From positions 262,466 through 326,465 of the forward strand of contig ML769413.1 in NCBI GenBank assembly GCA_009733575.1: a stretch of DNA of 64,000 bases, given 5' to 3'. This document shows, one piece after another, positions 33,157 through 44,456 of this stretch. This DNA is from Gymnopus androsaceus JB14. Its lineage: Eukaryota; Basidiomycota; Agaricomycetes; Agaricales; Omphalotaceae. The notes under the pieces were generated by a model. The model ran no database searches, was not told the DNA's origin, and was given only the letters and a program-made list of their open reading frames with translations. The first letter of the stretch is position 1; each line of letters opens with the position of its first letter. The position numbers were made by a program, and so were the translations under genes.

Positions 33157-34804
33157 ATGGCTCAACGATATCTGTCGCAGGCTCGCATCGAAGGGCAGAT
33201 ATGGTTTGATCCCAACGACTTATCTGTCGTTCGAGAAAAGCTTTCGACTTCACAGAATCAGCTAGAGAGCCTCGAACAACAGTTGAACGAGCTCAAACGT
33301 GCCCACGAGGTTCAGGTCCTCGAATTGATGCGTCTGAAAGACGCAAAACTCGTCGAGGTCACTTCGTTCCAAAACCTTCTGTCCCCTATCCGTCGAATTC
33401 CGCCAGAGATCCTCTCAGAGATCTTTGAGCTATCATGTCTTCCTGACAATGGTGTCTTTAGGACTAGCCACGACATCGTGCACCGCTGTTCTACTCTTTC
33501 TAGAGTCTGTTTAGCCTGGAGAACCGCAGCCACAGGTACTCCTCGACTATGGTCGAAACTTTGTCTTTCATTCCGATTGCATAACAAAGCCTTCACCGGG
33601 GATATTGGTTGGGTCAAGGATTGGATTTCTCGAAGCCAAGAGTGTCCTTTGGACTTTTATCTTGACTTTGAGACATCTGACGAACATCCGGGAGCGCGCG
33701 AAATACTGCAATCTATCCTTCAGTTTAGTCATAAAATTCGATTGTTCAAGCTGTTCACCACTCGGTCATCATTTATCCATATTTTTTTCAGTCAAATCTC
33801 ATGTTCTTTACTCCCTATCTTGGAAGAAATCTACCTTCAAACAGATGGTAGTCGTGACGAGGAAGCGTCGTTCTTTCCTCGGAAAAACGAACGTTTTCTT
33901 AGGGTCACTCAATTTACGACGGGTCGAACTCGTCGATTTCGGTAATTTCCTTGAGGGCGCACGGCTTGTGCTGCCTGCGGAACAATTAACCTCTCTGAAA
34001 ATCGATTGCCTCAGTTCCAAGTTCAGCTCTACTAACTACATCGATTTACTGCCCAGCTTCGAAAAGCTCGTCAGCCTCTGCATTCACCCGTCCAGAAATT
34101 GCGAAATTAGCCCCCACCTCTCCGTATTCCTTCCTGCACTGAAATCGCTCGATATCTCTTGTGGCAGTGCAACGGTCAGCCTGTTATCCTGCCTCACTCT
34201 CCCTGCTCTTGAAGATTTGGCTCTCAAATGGGCTGGTCAGGATATTAACAGCCTTGCTGTAGATGTCGCTGGTTTCCAGCATCGCTCTGTTACCTCATTG
34301 TCATCGCTGACATTGAGGAGATTCGAAGATCGGCATACTGAAGGCTTCACCGAGGGCGTGATGGAAATACTGGCCGTCTTTCCTGAAATTAGGACTTTCC
34401 GGATCCATGGAGCCGAAGACGAATTCGATGTGGATCCAGTCTTTCGATCTTTGACTTGCGCCGAAGGTCACCCAGTTTTGCTCCCTAAGCTCACTAATTT
34501 CGAATTGTGCTGGTGTCGCTTTATCTGGGGAAGTAGGAAATATCCTTTAGACTTGACACCCATGGTTCTTTCACGGTGGTCGCCGCCGGATGTCCGAGAT
34601 GAGTCGGACAAGGATAATAGCCAGCTCTATCAGACCCACAATATTAATGGCGTATCTCGATTGCAGAAGGTGACATTGCACGGTATTGAGTTATCGGAGG
34701 ATGTTACAATCATATCTGAACTACCTGGCTTAGACGTTGATTATACGCAGTATTGGATGGATGGTCAAATACATGTACAGTTTATTTACTTTAATTATTA
34801 TTAA
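33157..34804 (+). CDS. F-box-like protein (one frameshift)
   Basis: The fullest member of the F-box family here. ATG 33157 (MAQRYLSQARIEGQIW), a coiled coil (QNQLESLEQQLNELKRAHE), F-box-like core SPIRRIPPEILSEIFELSC with WRTAATGTPRLWSKL, then leucine-rich repeats: VELVDFGNFLEG, LKSLDISC, LPALEDLAL, RSVTSLSSLTLR, FPEIRTFRIHG, LPKLTNFELCW, VSRLQKVTLHG, LPGLDVDYT. One extra T in the run 33894-33897 shifts the frame. Expected role: substrate receptor of an SCF E3 ligase, substrate unknown. No introns. 3' flank contains a piece of the FAH gene. Confidence 0.78.
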
Positions 34805-34977
34805 GGTCTGGTATCGCAATGCAATCGATGTTTTTGATGGTGTCTCAATCATACTTTTTTTAAAGTCAAAGTCAAGGTCAAAGAGCGACAAGGTGAAAGA
34901 AAGACAGTGTTCCAGTTGATGGTTTTGCTGCAGACTCATTATACTGTAACAGTGGCAGCGATGGTTCTGGACCACCA

Positions 34978-35085
34978 ACCATGGAAATCGAGTGGAGACT
35001 CGGGCTGGCGGAGTTGGTACGCTGTTCAATGATGTCAAAGAAGAGAAGGAAATTTCAGCGAAGTTGTGAGCGATAGCAAGGAAGT
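34978..35085 (+). repeat. Duplicated 3' end of the FAH-family gene
   Basis: ATGGAAATCGAGTGGAGACT through AAGTTGTGAGCGATAG matches 32807-32905 at roughly nine bases in ten, including the stop codon context. It lies about 175 bases after the F-box stop, showing that the duplication that spread the F-box genes also carried FAH sequence. Confidence 0.75.
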
Positions 35086-35208
35086 ATACTTAATAATTAG
35101 AGACTCGAAGTTGATTTGGAGGAAAATCGCGATTGTCCTTCAATATGAGAGTTCTTCCATGTAAAATCTATGCAGGATATTATTTCAGTTCATATGGTGT
35201 ATGCACAC

Positions 35209-35379
35209 GGGATTTAGAAAATAATTCGCTGAGCGAATTTCCGCACGGAAATATTTTGAAAGGCCACAGATGGCATATCAATGATCACGTGATAATTCCC
35301 ACGCCCAATTATGGCTTATCGGGAGTCACGTGCAAATTTCAGTGCGGAAATTCGCTCAGCGAATTTTTTTCTAAATCCC
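35209..35379. mobile_element. 171-bp inverted-repeat element (MITE)
   Basis: Ends GGGATTTAGAAAA and TTTTTTTCTAAATCCC are inverted copies; the match extends about 38 bases inward through AATTCGCTGAGCGAATT and TTTCCGCAC. No ORF. The subterminal AATTCGC..GCGAATT is itself a palindrome. No clear target duplication. Confidence 0.65.
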
Positions 35380-35394
35380 ATGTGATGTTGATTG

Positions 35395-35515
35395 GAATTA
35401 GACTCGCAACCAATCCCACCTATGTCATTTATCTGGTATAACCAAATCCATTTGTTTGTACCATAAACAATTCCTACCTTCGGTCCGAGATGGCTGTGCC
35501 ATAGTTTCAAATAGA
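35395..35515 (+). repeat. Dispersed repeat, copy 2, with an empty insertion site
   Basis: Longest uninterrupted copy: GACTCGCAACCAATCCC.., TTGTTTGTACC, GGTCCGAGATGGCTGTGCC, then AGTTTCAAATAGAAATGG and GGTCACGAGCCTAGG. The equivalent place at 55853-56310 is split by a 450-bp inverted-repeat element. Confidence 0.65.
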
Positions 35516-35520
35516 AATGG

Positions 35521-37340
35521 ATGGTCACGAGCCTAGGTTTTCTACATTCCCGTAGAAATTCAACAAATACTGTGGCCACCTCCAGCACACTGCAATCCGC
35601 TTCCACTTGGACTTCCAATCATTCTTTTGATACTCCTGCCTCTAATACCAGGAGCCAGTTGAAAAAACAGATGCAGGGGCCCCCAGAAATTTGCATTTGG
35701 TTCTACAACCCAACATTTGACGCCTTCTATCGGCGCAAGAAGGACAGCGCGATCCACCACAATTTTTGGATATTGAAGACCATTACCAATCTCGAGATGT
35801 CAATAACACACCTACTCAGAGACATGGACCACCCATCCATGCCAGCGTCGAAAGTGGCAGAAAACTTCTCCTGTGCGCTGTTGGTCCCTGGTGCGGATAT
35901 TCAAGGTGGAGCTTTCCATATATCCCCGTGCTGTCGAGAAGTGTTCGGGGCTGTAACCCTGGCGGATGTAATAGATTGGGGGCTCAAAGGAATCTGCATT
36001 GTTGACAAAGGTCTGTATGTCTTCACATTCCATGAGTGCCTTTTATTTTATGATATACTTGACAGCTAACAGCAAACTCTTTGTGGAGTCTTACAAAGAC
36101 TGTCAGCGGAGGAGCGCGGACCCACTGTTAAGATTACCCCCTGGTGTTCGTGCCGACCTTGAAACACATTGCTGCACTGCGTATGCAGCAATTGCTTTCC
36201 AAATGCACAGTGACCACGAATACATGGACCAGTCTCTCCATCGGAATGGCATCTATTATTGGGGATAGAAAGAGCTAGACTTGGGCTTGCCTAACTTCGT
36301 CTCGGCCAAGGTAAAACAACTGCAGTCTAAAAGAGACTCATCGTATTGGGACCCAGTGGTATGGTTAACACATGGACAATGTATCACATACTGATTTTTT
36401 AACACTTTAGAGCATTGTCTACCTACAACGCCTATTTGATCTAGCTTTGTTAGATCCCAGTGAATTTGTGACTTGTACTAAGGAATTGGATGCATCTTCC
36501 TCAGCAGCCAATATTCCCATCTATGATCAATCTGACTCCTCTAATTTCTTGGCAGAAGTGGATGAAATTGCATTCCTATGTCCTAGGGAGGATACCCTTA
36601 AGCATTGTAAAGAGGGATCTCTGGAGAAGGATAACATAGAGCTCTTCAAACCCCTCGTTTGTTGGGTGCGTACCATGTTCAAGTCAGGCGCAAACATCAT
36701 CCATCCCAAGTAAGTCCTCAACAAATGTTACCTCATAAACTGACATTGGAATGGTAGATTGCAGAATGGAAATCCAGCTTCATGGCCACTCGAGATGGGA
36801 ATGCTTGCTAGCCAATCCGCGTGTGGCGAACAGACAAGCAAGCTCATTTTTATCTGTCTGCGAACAGATTTTTCCATGTTCTATTATTGCAAGCCCCTCG
36901 TTTTTGTTGAAGTAGACTCCGGCGGGGTTAAGGCTTCAAATTCACCTACGGATAGGAAGCAGGGGTTAGCGCATGCGGCATTCTTTGTTTGTTTAGCTAA
37001 TATGGCCTTGGGGATCACCGACTTTTGCTTACCTGTAATCTGGGTGAGCAAGCTTTGGACAGCCAAGTGCCACTTGGTATACCAACATGGTTCTCATGTA
37101 CATTTTGTTTTGTTTTCACTCAACCGTGAGCCTGACATGTTGGTTAGATTATCGCATACTCTTTGAAATGCAGTGAAAGCAATGTTTTTCCCTTGGATAA
37201 TCTCCATGCCAGAGCACACTTTCATGTCCAACTCCTCAACATGATTGATCCACGGATGCGCCAACTGAGTAAGGCTCAGGATAAAGTCATTGGGGGCATA
37301 TTTAGTGTTTTGCACGTGGTTGCCTCTGAATATAAGGGTC
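35521..37340 (+). pseudogene. Kinase-like gene, N-terminal part, cut by a transposon
   Basis: A chain of exons reads coherently: ITNLEMSITHLLRDMDHPSMPAS, ADIQGGAFH, LDPSEFVTCTKELDASSSAANIP, EIAFLCPREDTLKH, ELFKPLVCWVRTMFKSGANI, LQNGNPASWPLEMGM, PLVFVEVDSGGVKASNSPTDR, FCLPVIWVSKLWTAKCHLVYQ, ESNVFPLDNLHARAHFHVQLL, IDPRMRQLSKAQDKVIG. The pattern resembles repeated kinase-like genes of mushrooms whose catalytic domain lies further C-terminal, and here that domain (40340 on) is on the far side of the Harbinger element. Joins between the first pieces are unsure. Probably a multi-copy gene, not a housekeeping kinase. Confidence 0.45.
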
Positions 37341-37645
37341 TGTTCGGCAACAAGAAGCCAGCTTCTGATCTGGCTTCTGGCAAAATTTATTTCTGTATGT
37401 AGTCATTATGTCATCCATCAGTTTGCAATAGTGCGCACTGCGCGACGCGCCATTATCGATGAATTCTTATCCCAATGCCTCCACGAAGGCCAAACGTTGA
37501 TGCTGCACGACTCAGACTTCTCCTGATTGCTATCTACTACTATTTCTCTGCCATTGCCTTTACCACAATCCTTTATGCAACTCCAGGATACTGGGCCCAG
37601 CCATATCATACTTCAAAGCTCACGGGTCAGCAATGAGTTGATGAA

Positions 37646-38819
37646 TTGCTAGTAGGACACCCAGACCGGATTCACACTGAACTAGGCATGCGTCTCCATG
37701 TATTCATTGCCTTTGTTTTGGAATTGCGAGTATGTGGACTGTCAGACTCTCGACACATCTCATTGGAAGAGAAAACTGCCATCTTTCTCTATACCTGTGT
37801 CACTGGTCTTTCGGTACGGCATGTGGGTGAACACTTCCAACGATCTAATGATACAATTGCAAAGTATGTTCTCAGATATCTCTTGTACCCTTTGCTCAGC
37901 TATAATTACTACAGATACTTCAAAGAACTTCTCAATGCAGTATCATTGGAACCCCTTCTATCCAAAATTTGTTGTTCTTCCAGCTTCCACAGATCTTCCA
38001 AGCTCATGCCTCCGCTTTAATCCGAAATTCTGGCCCTTTTTCAAGGATGCAGTTGGTGCAATTGATGGAACTCATATCCACTGCTGTCCATCACTTGAAG
38101 AACGAGCAGCGGCACGGAATCGCAAAGGCTTTTTGAGTCAGAACTGTCTTGCCTGTTGTTCCCTTGATCTGTTCTTCCAGTATTTTGTCAGTGGACATGA
38201 AGGATCTACTGAAGATGCATTCATGTTTGACAGAGCTCACCGCACTGACTTCCTGGTACCTGCTGGGAAATACTATCTTGCTGATGCAGGGTTCAACCAC
38301 TGTGCAGCCTTGCTTGTTCCATACCGTGGTGTGCGGTATCATCTTGCAGAGTGGGGACGAGCTGCAGTCCGGTATGTCTTGAGTTTCTCAATAGACTCTG
38401 AATTGACAGACCATGTAGGCCTGCAAACCGTGAAGAGTTGTTCAATTTGCGCCATGCTTCAGCACGTAATGTTGTTGAGCGAATCTTTGGTGATGGTCAA
38501 GAAACGGTGGGCTATTCTTATCCATGCACCACAGTATGACATGGGTATCCAGGCTCATATTCCTGTTGGTCTTGCAGCAGTCCACAATTTTATTATGAAG
38601 CATGATGAATCAGATATCAATAACTTCACTGATATTTGGGATCCTGCACCAGGATACTGTGGGGCTCAGGACAACAGTGCCAGTGGTGAACTCATTGAAG
38701 GATTAGTATCAAGGGCAGAGAAAACAGAGGCGGAGAGAAGGCGCGATGAGATTGCACAGGAGATGTGGGATAGTTATCAAGAGCTGTTACGAGCTCGCGA
38801 TATTGATGGATCGGAATAG
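37646..38819 (+). CDS. Harbinger DDE transposase/nuclease (frameshifted)
   Basis: Catalyses cut-and-paste transposition. N-terminal RLHVFIAFVLELRVCGL, ISLEEKTAIFLYTCVTGLSVRHVGEHFQRSNDTIAKY; then LRFNPKFWPFFKDAVGAIDGTHI with the first catalytic Asp, KYYLADAGF with the second Asp, and VVERIFG with the Glu. The end (KKRWAILIHAPQYDM..VHNFIMKHDE) and a charged C-terminus reach a stop at 38819. One surplus C at about 37960 (CCCC) and one surplus base near 38490 shift the frame. Introns lie after AKY and after AAVR. Because catalytic residues remain, the copy may be recent. Confidence 0.78.
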
Positions 38820-38841
38820 TAGTCTAGGAAGTACTTTAAAA

Positions 38842-40158
38842 TTAAATGTTTATGCTATCAAGTAACGAACTAGCTCGGAACGCCGCCAACTTGCGGTTAA
38901 TCCACCTCTCCCTCAGCGCATCTTTTGTAAACCCGAGATAGGAATCAACAAGTGTACTATCCTTCTCGAACATCTCAATGAGATCAACTTGGTCATCATC
39001 GGTGAGGTCTGATTCCTGTTCAACCTTTGCGCGGGCAATTTGTCGGCGATACGAGGTGTTCCAACGGAAACGGAAGAACTGGATGTAGCAGTACTTTGCG
39101 GAAGCGCAGCAACAGGGGCTTCTGCTGGTGCTGCGAAAAATCTCGAGCATTGCACTAGTGAAGCCATTCATTGATTTGCACATGCCACCGATTGCCTGAG
39201 CGCTACCACTTAGACGAGGTTTCTTGACAGATGATGGTGGTGGGCCAGCAGCTTGACGTTTCCCTGCCTGCATTGTAGTTGAAGGCTTCGGGGTAGTCTT
39301 GATAGTATCTGTCAGCATTATAATGAATTCTCCGAACATAATGAATACTAACCTCAACTTCGATATCACTATCGGCGTCATCAGCGATAGTACCAGGTGA
39401 ACCACTGATGTCAACATCCTATGAATACAAGTCAGTGATTAGCACAGACAAAAAAGTAAAATGAAGACCTGTGAACCGCTCGGAAGCTCACGGCCATTTT
39501 TTTCAATATCCCAAGTCGGACTAACGGCGCGGGGAACTGCCATTTGGTTTGCGCGAAACACACGATGCCCAGTCGGTGGCGGAGAACCAAGGATTTCCTT
39601 CATCTTGTCCCAATATTTCCATCCTGTATACTTGTATGGAAGAACTGTGGGGTTTGACCTGAGAAGGTCCTCCCACATGGGCTCAGATTCGGGGGTGACA
39701 TGAGCACCAGTGTCGGTGTCAAAGCCACCAAGGCCGGAACAGTCATCGATAGTACGGCAGATCTTCCAGGTAGGACGGAGACTCTATAAAAAAATAGTGA
39801 ATGAATGGCAGATTGCATGAGATTGAAGACGCACTGATGACCACTTGTTCTTGACCATTTTCCCTGTTTTCATGGCACCCTGAGTTCGAATTTTATTGCA
39901 TTCTATTGCAGCTTCATTGAATACAGTATTTGTGAATGATCCTCCATCACCAGCCCTGGATTTATTCTGTAACAAGAACTCCAGAAGACAGTCAAGATCG
40001 GCATCAGTCCAAACTGCATGTTTGGCAGTTTCTGGTGCTTTGGTGTCTATGCCCAATGAAGAAGTGTTGATAGTCGCTTCTCCAGTAGTCGCGGACATGG
40101 TACTATCTTTGGATTTCTTCTTCTTCGAAGGATTTTTGGGTTTAATAGTGAGAGTCAA
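38842..40158 (-). CDS. Harbinger Myb/SANT-like accessory protein
   Basis: Starts near 40158 (MTLTIKPKNPSKKKKSK), with a basic N-terminus and the SANT/trihelix-like core VWTDADLDCLLEFLLQNKSRA, FNEAAIEC and MVKNKWSS. Further exons read RPTWKICRTIDDCSGLGGFD, MWEDLLRSNPTVLPYKYTGWKYWDKM and an acidic/basic linker, ending near 38842. Introns of about 50-60 nt separate the parts. In PIF/Harbinger elements this partner binds the transposon ends and helps the nuclease enter the nucleus. The C-terminal exon (KVEQESDLTDDDQVDLIEMF) is acidic. Confidence 0.65.
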
Positions 40159-40339
40159 TTTTACACGATTATTTTGTGGTTCTGACGTGTTTCCGGGCGC
40201 ATTTTGAGCCGTTTGTCCCTCAGGAACAGACTCCGGAGGGCTGGGTCAGGTCCCATGAGCGAGCCAGCAAAAAAGAAGCAAAAAGCGACGAGATCGTACA
40301 AGTGCAAGAAGGAAAAAACAAATTTCTATATTAAGTAAT

Positions 40340-41195
40340 TAATGCCTGTACTTCACCCAGGTTGGCGTACTTTATTTGCAAGTGGTGGATAGGTTGCTGG
40401 TCAACCAGCGAGTATGCTGGGTCCCCATATCTTGAACTTCCTCATTACCGTCCAGTTGGTAATGAGTTGAAGAAGTCACAAGGGAGTCGCTTGAAAGGGC
40501 AAAGTTTATTGCTCTGTGATCAGTTGATGACTGGTGTTGACTTCTTTCATTCTCAACTCCAGGTAGCTCATATGGATTTAAAACCCGACAACTTGGTCTT
40601 TGATCTGACCTATGCCAGGGTACAACTCAAAATCATTGACTTCAATCTATCTATCATGAATGCGACTTGCCCAGAACCACCTGGTACATGCGGGACCAGA
40701 GGCTATATGGCCCCTGAGATTGAGGGACCCATGTGGTACTCCCTGTTACTTGCAGATTTATACTCGTGTGGTATCTGTATGGATAAGCTCTTGAATGTGG
40801 ACCAAGGACAAAATCAGGAAAATATCAACAGCTCCTTTGAAACCTTTGTAGTCTTTGCTGTGAGATTACGCAATCAGTCCCCTAGTAAGTGTCCTCCACT
40901 GACAGAGCGGCCCAAACTCACTTGGCCTCAGCACCAATGAGTTGGGAGCATGCAACCTCTGGCGACGCTCTCTGCCAACTATTCAGGACGATTCCAGGGC
41001 AATTAATGAACTTGAACATTTTCTTGCCTGGGCTCCTTCTGGCTACTCTTCCAGGACAGACCCATACTGTTCTGAGGACATGTCGGAGGGGACAGTTATT
41101 TATTGGGAACTGTTACATATTTATCAAGGTTATAGTGAAAGCATTGCATTCCTTGCATTTGTAAAGATACTCCTCATTAGAATGTATTTCTAGCA
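40340..41195 (+). pseudogene. Kinase-like gene, catalytic part beyond the transposon
   Basis: Reads LPHYRPVGNELKK, LLCDQLMTGVDFFHSQ, the catalytic loop VAHMDLKPDNLVFD (Asp present), IIDFNLSIM in place of DFG, GTCGTRGYMAPEI and LLADLYSCGI. The N-lobe with the ATP-binding lysine is not found, either lost or interrupted by the transposon. DFN instead of DFG is common in this mushroom kinase-like group. Overlapping frames after 40880 (EHATSGDALC, AINELEHFLAW) suggest a final exon. Not expected to be functional as it stands. Confidence 0.6.
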
Positions 41196-41271
41196 TTACA
41201 TGTATCACATACCTAATTATGTTGAGTTTGCCTGTGAATGAAGTTGAAAAAGAAGACATGTAATTAAGTTA

Positions 41272-41422
41272 ACACAGGAAGCAAGCTACCGTAAGCCCGC
41301 CGGACTTACGGTGAAATTACAATAAACAAGCACTAAGATGGTGAAATTACATTGCAGCCGGCGTTAGTTTATAGTAAGTTCACAGTAAGCCTGGTGAACT
41401 TACGGTAACTTGCTTCCCGTGT
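41272..41422. mobile_element. 150-bp inverted-repeat element (MITE)
   Basis: Left end ACACAGGAAGCAAGCTACC and right end GGTAACTTGCTTCCCGTGT are inverted copies. Inner halves repeat CGGACTTACGG / GAACTTACGG. Flanked by TTA on the left and TAA on the right, so a TTA target duplication is possible. No coding capacity. Confidence 0.65.
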
Positions 41423-41639
41423 AAGCAAAGTGTTGAACCTGTGATGCTCACACAGTGCGGCATGTGAACCGTTCAATGAACACCATTGCACTCATGAAGA
41501 ATCTGTGATCTTGGGACTAGTTGTGATACAAAGTAGCTAGATTGTAAGTTGTAAGTAGCTACTGATACTTAAATTACCTATTGCTTATTTCATTGGGAGA
41601 AGGCGGCTAGGCCTCCAGGTCCCAGTACTGAGGGGGATT
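41423..41639. other. Spacer, nothing recognised
   Basis: Short A/T-rich sequence between the MITE and the recombinase fragment. Confidence 0.35.
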
Positions 41640-41915
41640 TCCATACACAGTCAGCTGCAATTCCCAATATGGAGGAGTGCTTGATGCATCCAGCAACTGT
41701 GGATACCCCTTGAGGTAGGAGTGCGTTACCTCCATACTGGTGGCATGGTGTATTGTACAAGGTTCCAGTGCAGTTCTGGTTGCATGTATGGGGCCATGAT
41801 TTCAGCATGCTTCCTCAAGTATAGTAGGAAGGTATTGCTTTTCCATCTGCCAATAACCCTGACTGCATCAAAGGGAATACCTTGGAGCAGATATTCCAGG
41901 GTGCATCAGCAAAAA
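41640..41915 (-). pseudogene. Tyrosine recombinase C-terminal fragment
   Basis: Minus-strand reading LEYLLQGIPFDAVRVIGRWKS, NTFLLYLRKHAEIMAPYMQ matches the C-terminal end of tyrosine recombinases found in mushroom DIRS-like retroelements (GRW.S..F..Y.R.....). The preceding sequence is a piece like the foldback element at 42825 rather than the HxxR part, so the gene is truncated upstream. Stop codons follow the match. Its order after gag and RT on the same strand supports one retroelement. Confidence 0.55.
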
Positions 41916-41995
41916 CTGTTTTGGGGCATCCCTGAGAGTGACCAGGCACACCTGGACTTGCCTGGGCTTTAGATAGTTTTCCAGATGTTTTCATC

Positions 41996-42722
41996 TCAAA
42001 GAGAGGTCACATCAGTCTTAGGACCACAGGTGGAGCCTAACGTGCATACCTCAATAAGCCCATTGTTGATTAGGAAGGTCTTGGACCCAAGTGTCGGCTT
42101 GGTCTAGTTTTAGGGAGGAAGCTCCTCGGAGTGTTACCTAGCTTTACCAACAGATTCTACCCCTTGCCTGCTCTTCACTGAGTGTGTTAAAAATATCTAC
42201 TCAAGTGACTTGCGCAGTGGTTGTATAAGCTTGTTAGGTAACTCACAGGATTCCCTGAGAGTTGGAGTATCATTGCGTGGCAATGTAAAGGCTCCCGAGA
42301 TACACTAAGTTGTTTGTTGAGTCAGCGTACTTGACCCATGCTTGGGTGTTTCACCTTGGATACACAAAGTCATTTGTTGAGTCAGCGTACTTGACCTGTG
42401 CCTCAGTGTTTGTGTGGATACGCAAAGTTGTTTGTTGAGTTGGCATACTTGACCCATGCTTTGGTGTTTGCTTTCCCCCTTGATTAGTTCAGCGCATTGT
42501 CGTACATTAGTTGGCTTTTCAAAACCTTCCTCCAAATACAAACCTTGTTCATTCGCACTGCCTGTGCCACTATCAAGTGCTTTTTCTCTTCAAATCAATT
42601 AGTAGTCGAGGGAACCTTTGACAACCTCTGTCCTTGCATTAAATTAAACCTTTTGGATTGAATCTGATTGGGGTGATTGTTGTTTGGTTGGTTTTCATAC
42701 CCAGCACAAATCTAACTCATCA
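41996..42722 (+). repeat. 5'-truncated copy of the 1.76-kb LTR-like repeat (copy D)
   Basis: Begins near TTTTCATCTC and follows copies A, B and C to the shared end AGCACAAATCTAACTCATCA. Like copy C it has three tandem units of a ~60-bp sequence (AAGTTGTTTGTTGAGT..GCGTACTTGACC, 42305-42475), where A and B have one. Confidence 0.75.
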
Positions 42723-42824
42723 CTGATAACATTGTAGATAGTCTTGGTAGACTATGGTGGGAGAATGGGTTCATGTGCACTTATGACCAAGTGCTCACCA
42801 ATTTTCTTATAGGTGATGCTGACC

Positions 42825-43180
42825 GCACATCAGGAAAAACTGTTTTGAGCCCAGGAGGATCTGAGGTCACCTAGTCCTCTTAGGCAACCTGAGGCATCCT
42901 AGTTGGCCCAGGAAAAAGGGTAAAACTTTGGACACCTCAGGTGTCCTGGGACATCCTGTGATATCCTGGGGCATCCTGGGGCATCCTGAGATATGCTGCA
43001 GGACATCACAGGATGTCCTAGGATGTCTCAGGATGTCCCAGGACACTTAGGATGACTAGGATACCTGAGGTGTCCAAAGTTTTACCCTTTTTCCTAGGCC
43101 AACTAGGATGCCTCAGGTTGTATCAGAGGACTAGGTGACCTTGGATCCTCCTGGGCCCAAAACAGTTTTTTCTGATGCAC
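42825..43180. mobile_element. Foldback element, 356-bp near-perfect palindrome
   Basis: Arms of about 160 bases: GCACATCAGGAAAAACTG.. on the left pairs with ..CAGTTTTTTCTGATGCAC on the right. Both arms contain AAAAAGGGTAAAACTTTGG and CATCCTAGTTGGCC. The centre is short repeats of GGGACATCCTG/CAGGATGTCC. It could fold into a long hairpin. A partial arm (AAAACAGTTTTTGCTGATGC on minus) recurs at about 41905, and a similar GC-rich run at 44690. Confidence 0.75.
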
Positions 43181-43294
43181 TAGTTAGTGTATATAGTGCA
43201 CAAAGTTTCTAGCATATCTTACATTGAGATAGTTCAGTGGTTTTGAGCTCTCACATTATTGCTTATATAATACAGTTGACTGTGGGGCTGAGAG

Positions 43295-44456
43295 TTCAAA
43301 CCCAGTGAAAAGCCAGGGGTCCCAGGTTGAGCCGGATCGAGCGAAATCATTCACACGTCGAGCCAGATTGAGCGAGATCAGCTACATCATTTCTTTTTAC
43401 TTTCTCAATGTTTTCAAATCGATCTCGAGCAATAATCGACAGTTTTTTTGTTTTGTGTCAAGCCGTGTCGAGCCAACTCGAGCTAAATTACTAGCTACGA
43501 GTGCTTAGTGATAACTTATTTATTGAGCAGCTCGAAAACTTTGGGGCCCCAAAAATTTGACAAGTTATTATAAACTCAGCCTAAGCCACTTTGTTTCCAT
43601 GTCACCATCTCTTTCCTTCTCTCCATCATGTCGTTCCTCCCCATTATCCTTTTAAACATCTGCAATACACTATAATTGAAGATCTCAACCACTGTTGCAG
43701 GCAACTATGTAGAAGATGCAGAAATGGCCAAACCGGTACGTGAACATATTGTGCTGCCATCTTCGATAACTACTGATCTACTCAACCGCAACTATAGGGC
43801 TATAATTCGTCACAATTCTCGTAAATCTTCGCATCTTCACTCTCATTTCTTTGCTCATATTTCGCTTCACAAAACATTATTCACTGAACGATTCATCCAC
43901 AATGCACATCATTTTTGTTAGTTATCATTTGTTGTTCATGCATCTCGGTTGCTCACACATTTCTTCTGTGTTATTCCTAGTTTACTCAGCATGCTACTTG
44001 TAATTCAGTGAGCTGTTTGTTGCCCACTCCACATATTCAGAAGCGCTAACGATAATCAGGTATCTCTGACTATATTATCCATTTTTCAATGTTGTTACCT
44101 GTATGTCTGATTCGCTGTCGCTGCTCTGTTCGCTATCATTTGTTGTCTGTAGAAGCATCGCTAGCATTGTATTCCAATTGATATCGAGCAATATCGAGCA
44201 ACCATTTCTATGAGAACAAGCGAGAATGAGCCAAAATGTAGTACTATATTTGCTACTAGTAGTATAAAATGCAACCTGGTATTGAGCCAAATTGTTGCTG
44301 GCGTTTTCGCTCAAACTGGCTCCATTCTGTCTAAAAAGAGTCCGGATTTTCGAGCCAGGTCAAGCAAAACCGAGCAGAAACGAGAAAACTGATAGAGCCT
44401 GTTTCGCTCGATCCGGCTCGAACTGGGACCCCTGGCTTTTGACTGGGGTTCAAACC
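43295..44456. mobile_element. 1.16-kb terminal-inverted-repeat element
   Basis: Terminal match TTCAAACCC..AGTGAAAAGCCAGGGGTCCCAG..GAGCCGGATCGAGCGAAA on the left, with the inverse at 44390-44456. Subterminal GAGCC...TCGAGCG motifs recur inside. No transposase ORF, so non-autonomous. The outermost bases contain a GGTTCAAACC box. Confidence 0.65.

Larger units (their letters stand above)
37341..40235. mobile_element. PIF/Harbinger-type DNA transposon
   Basis: Two convergent genes typical of the superfamily are present: a DDE nuclease on plus and a Myb/SANT-like DNA-binding protein on minus. Likely left end GGGTCTGTTCGGCAACAAG at about 37338; likely right end ..CAGGAACAGACTC at about 40230, whose reverse complement begins GAGTCTGTTC. 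The terminal match is short and no 3-bp TWA duplication is clean, so the ends are approximate. The element separates the two halves of a kinase-like gene. Confidence 0.65.

Noticed and set aside
42305..42475. CRISPR-like spaced repeat
   Set aside because: Three tandem 60-bp units without unique spacers in a eukaryotic LTR; an ordinary minisatellite.
43223..43302. Functional tRNA gene
   Set aside because: A and B box-like motifs exist but no acceptor stem or cloverleaf could be drawn.
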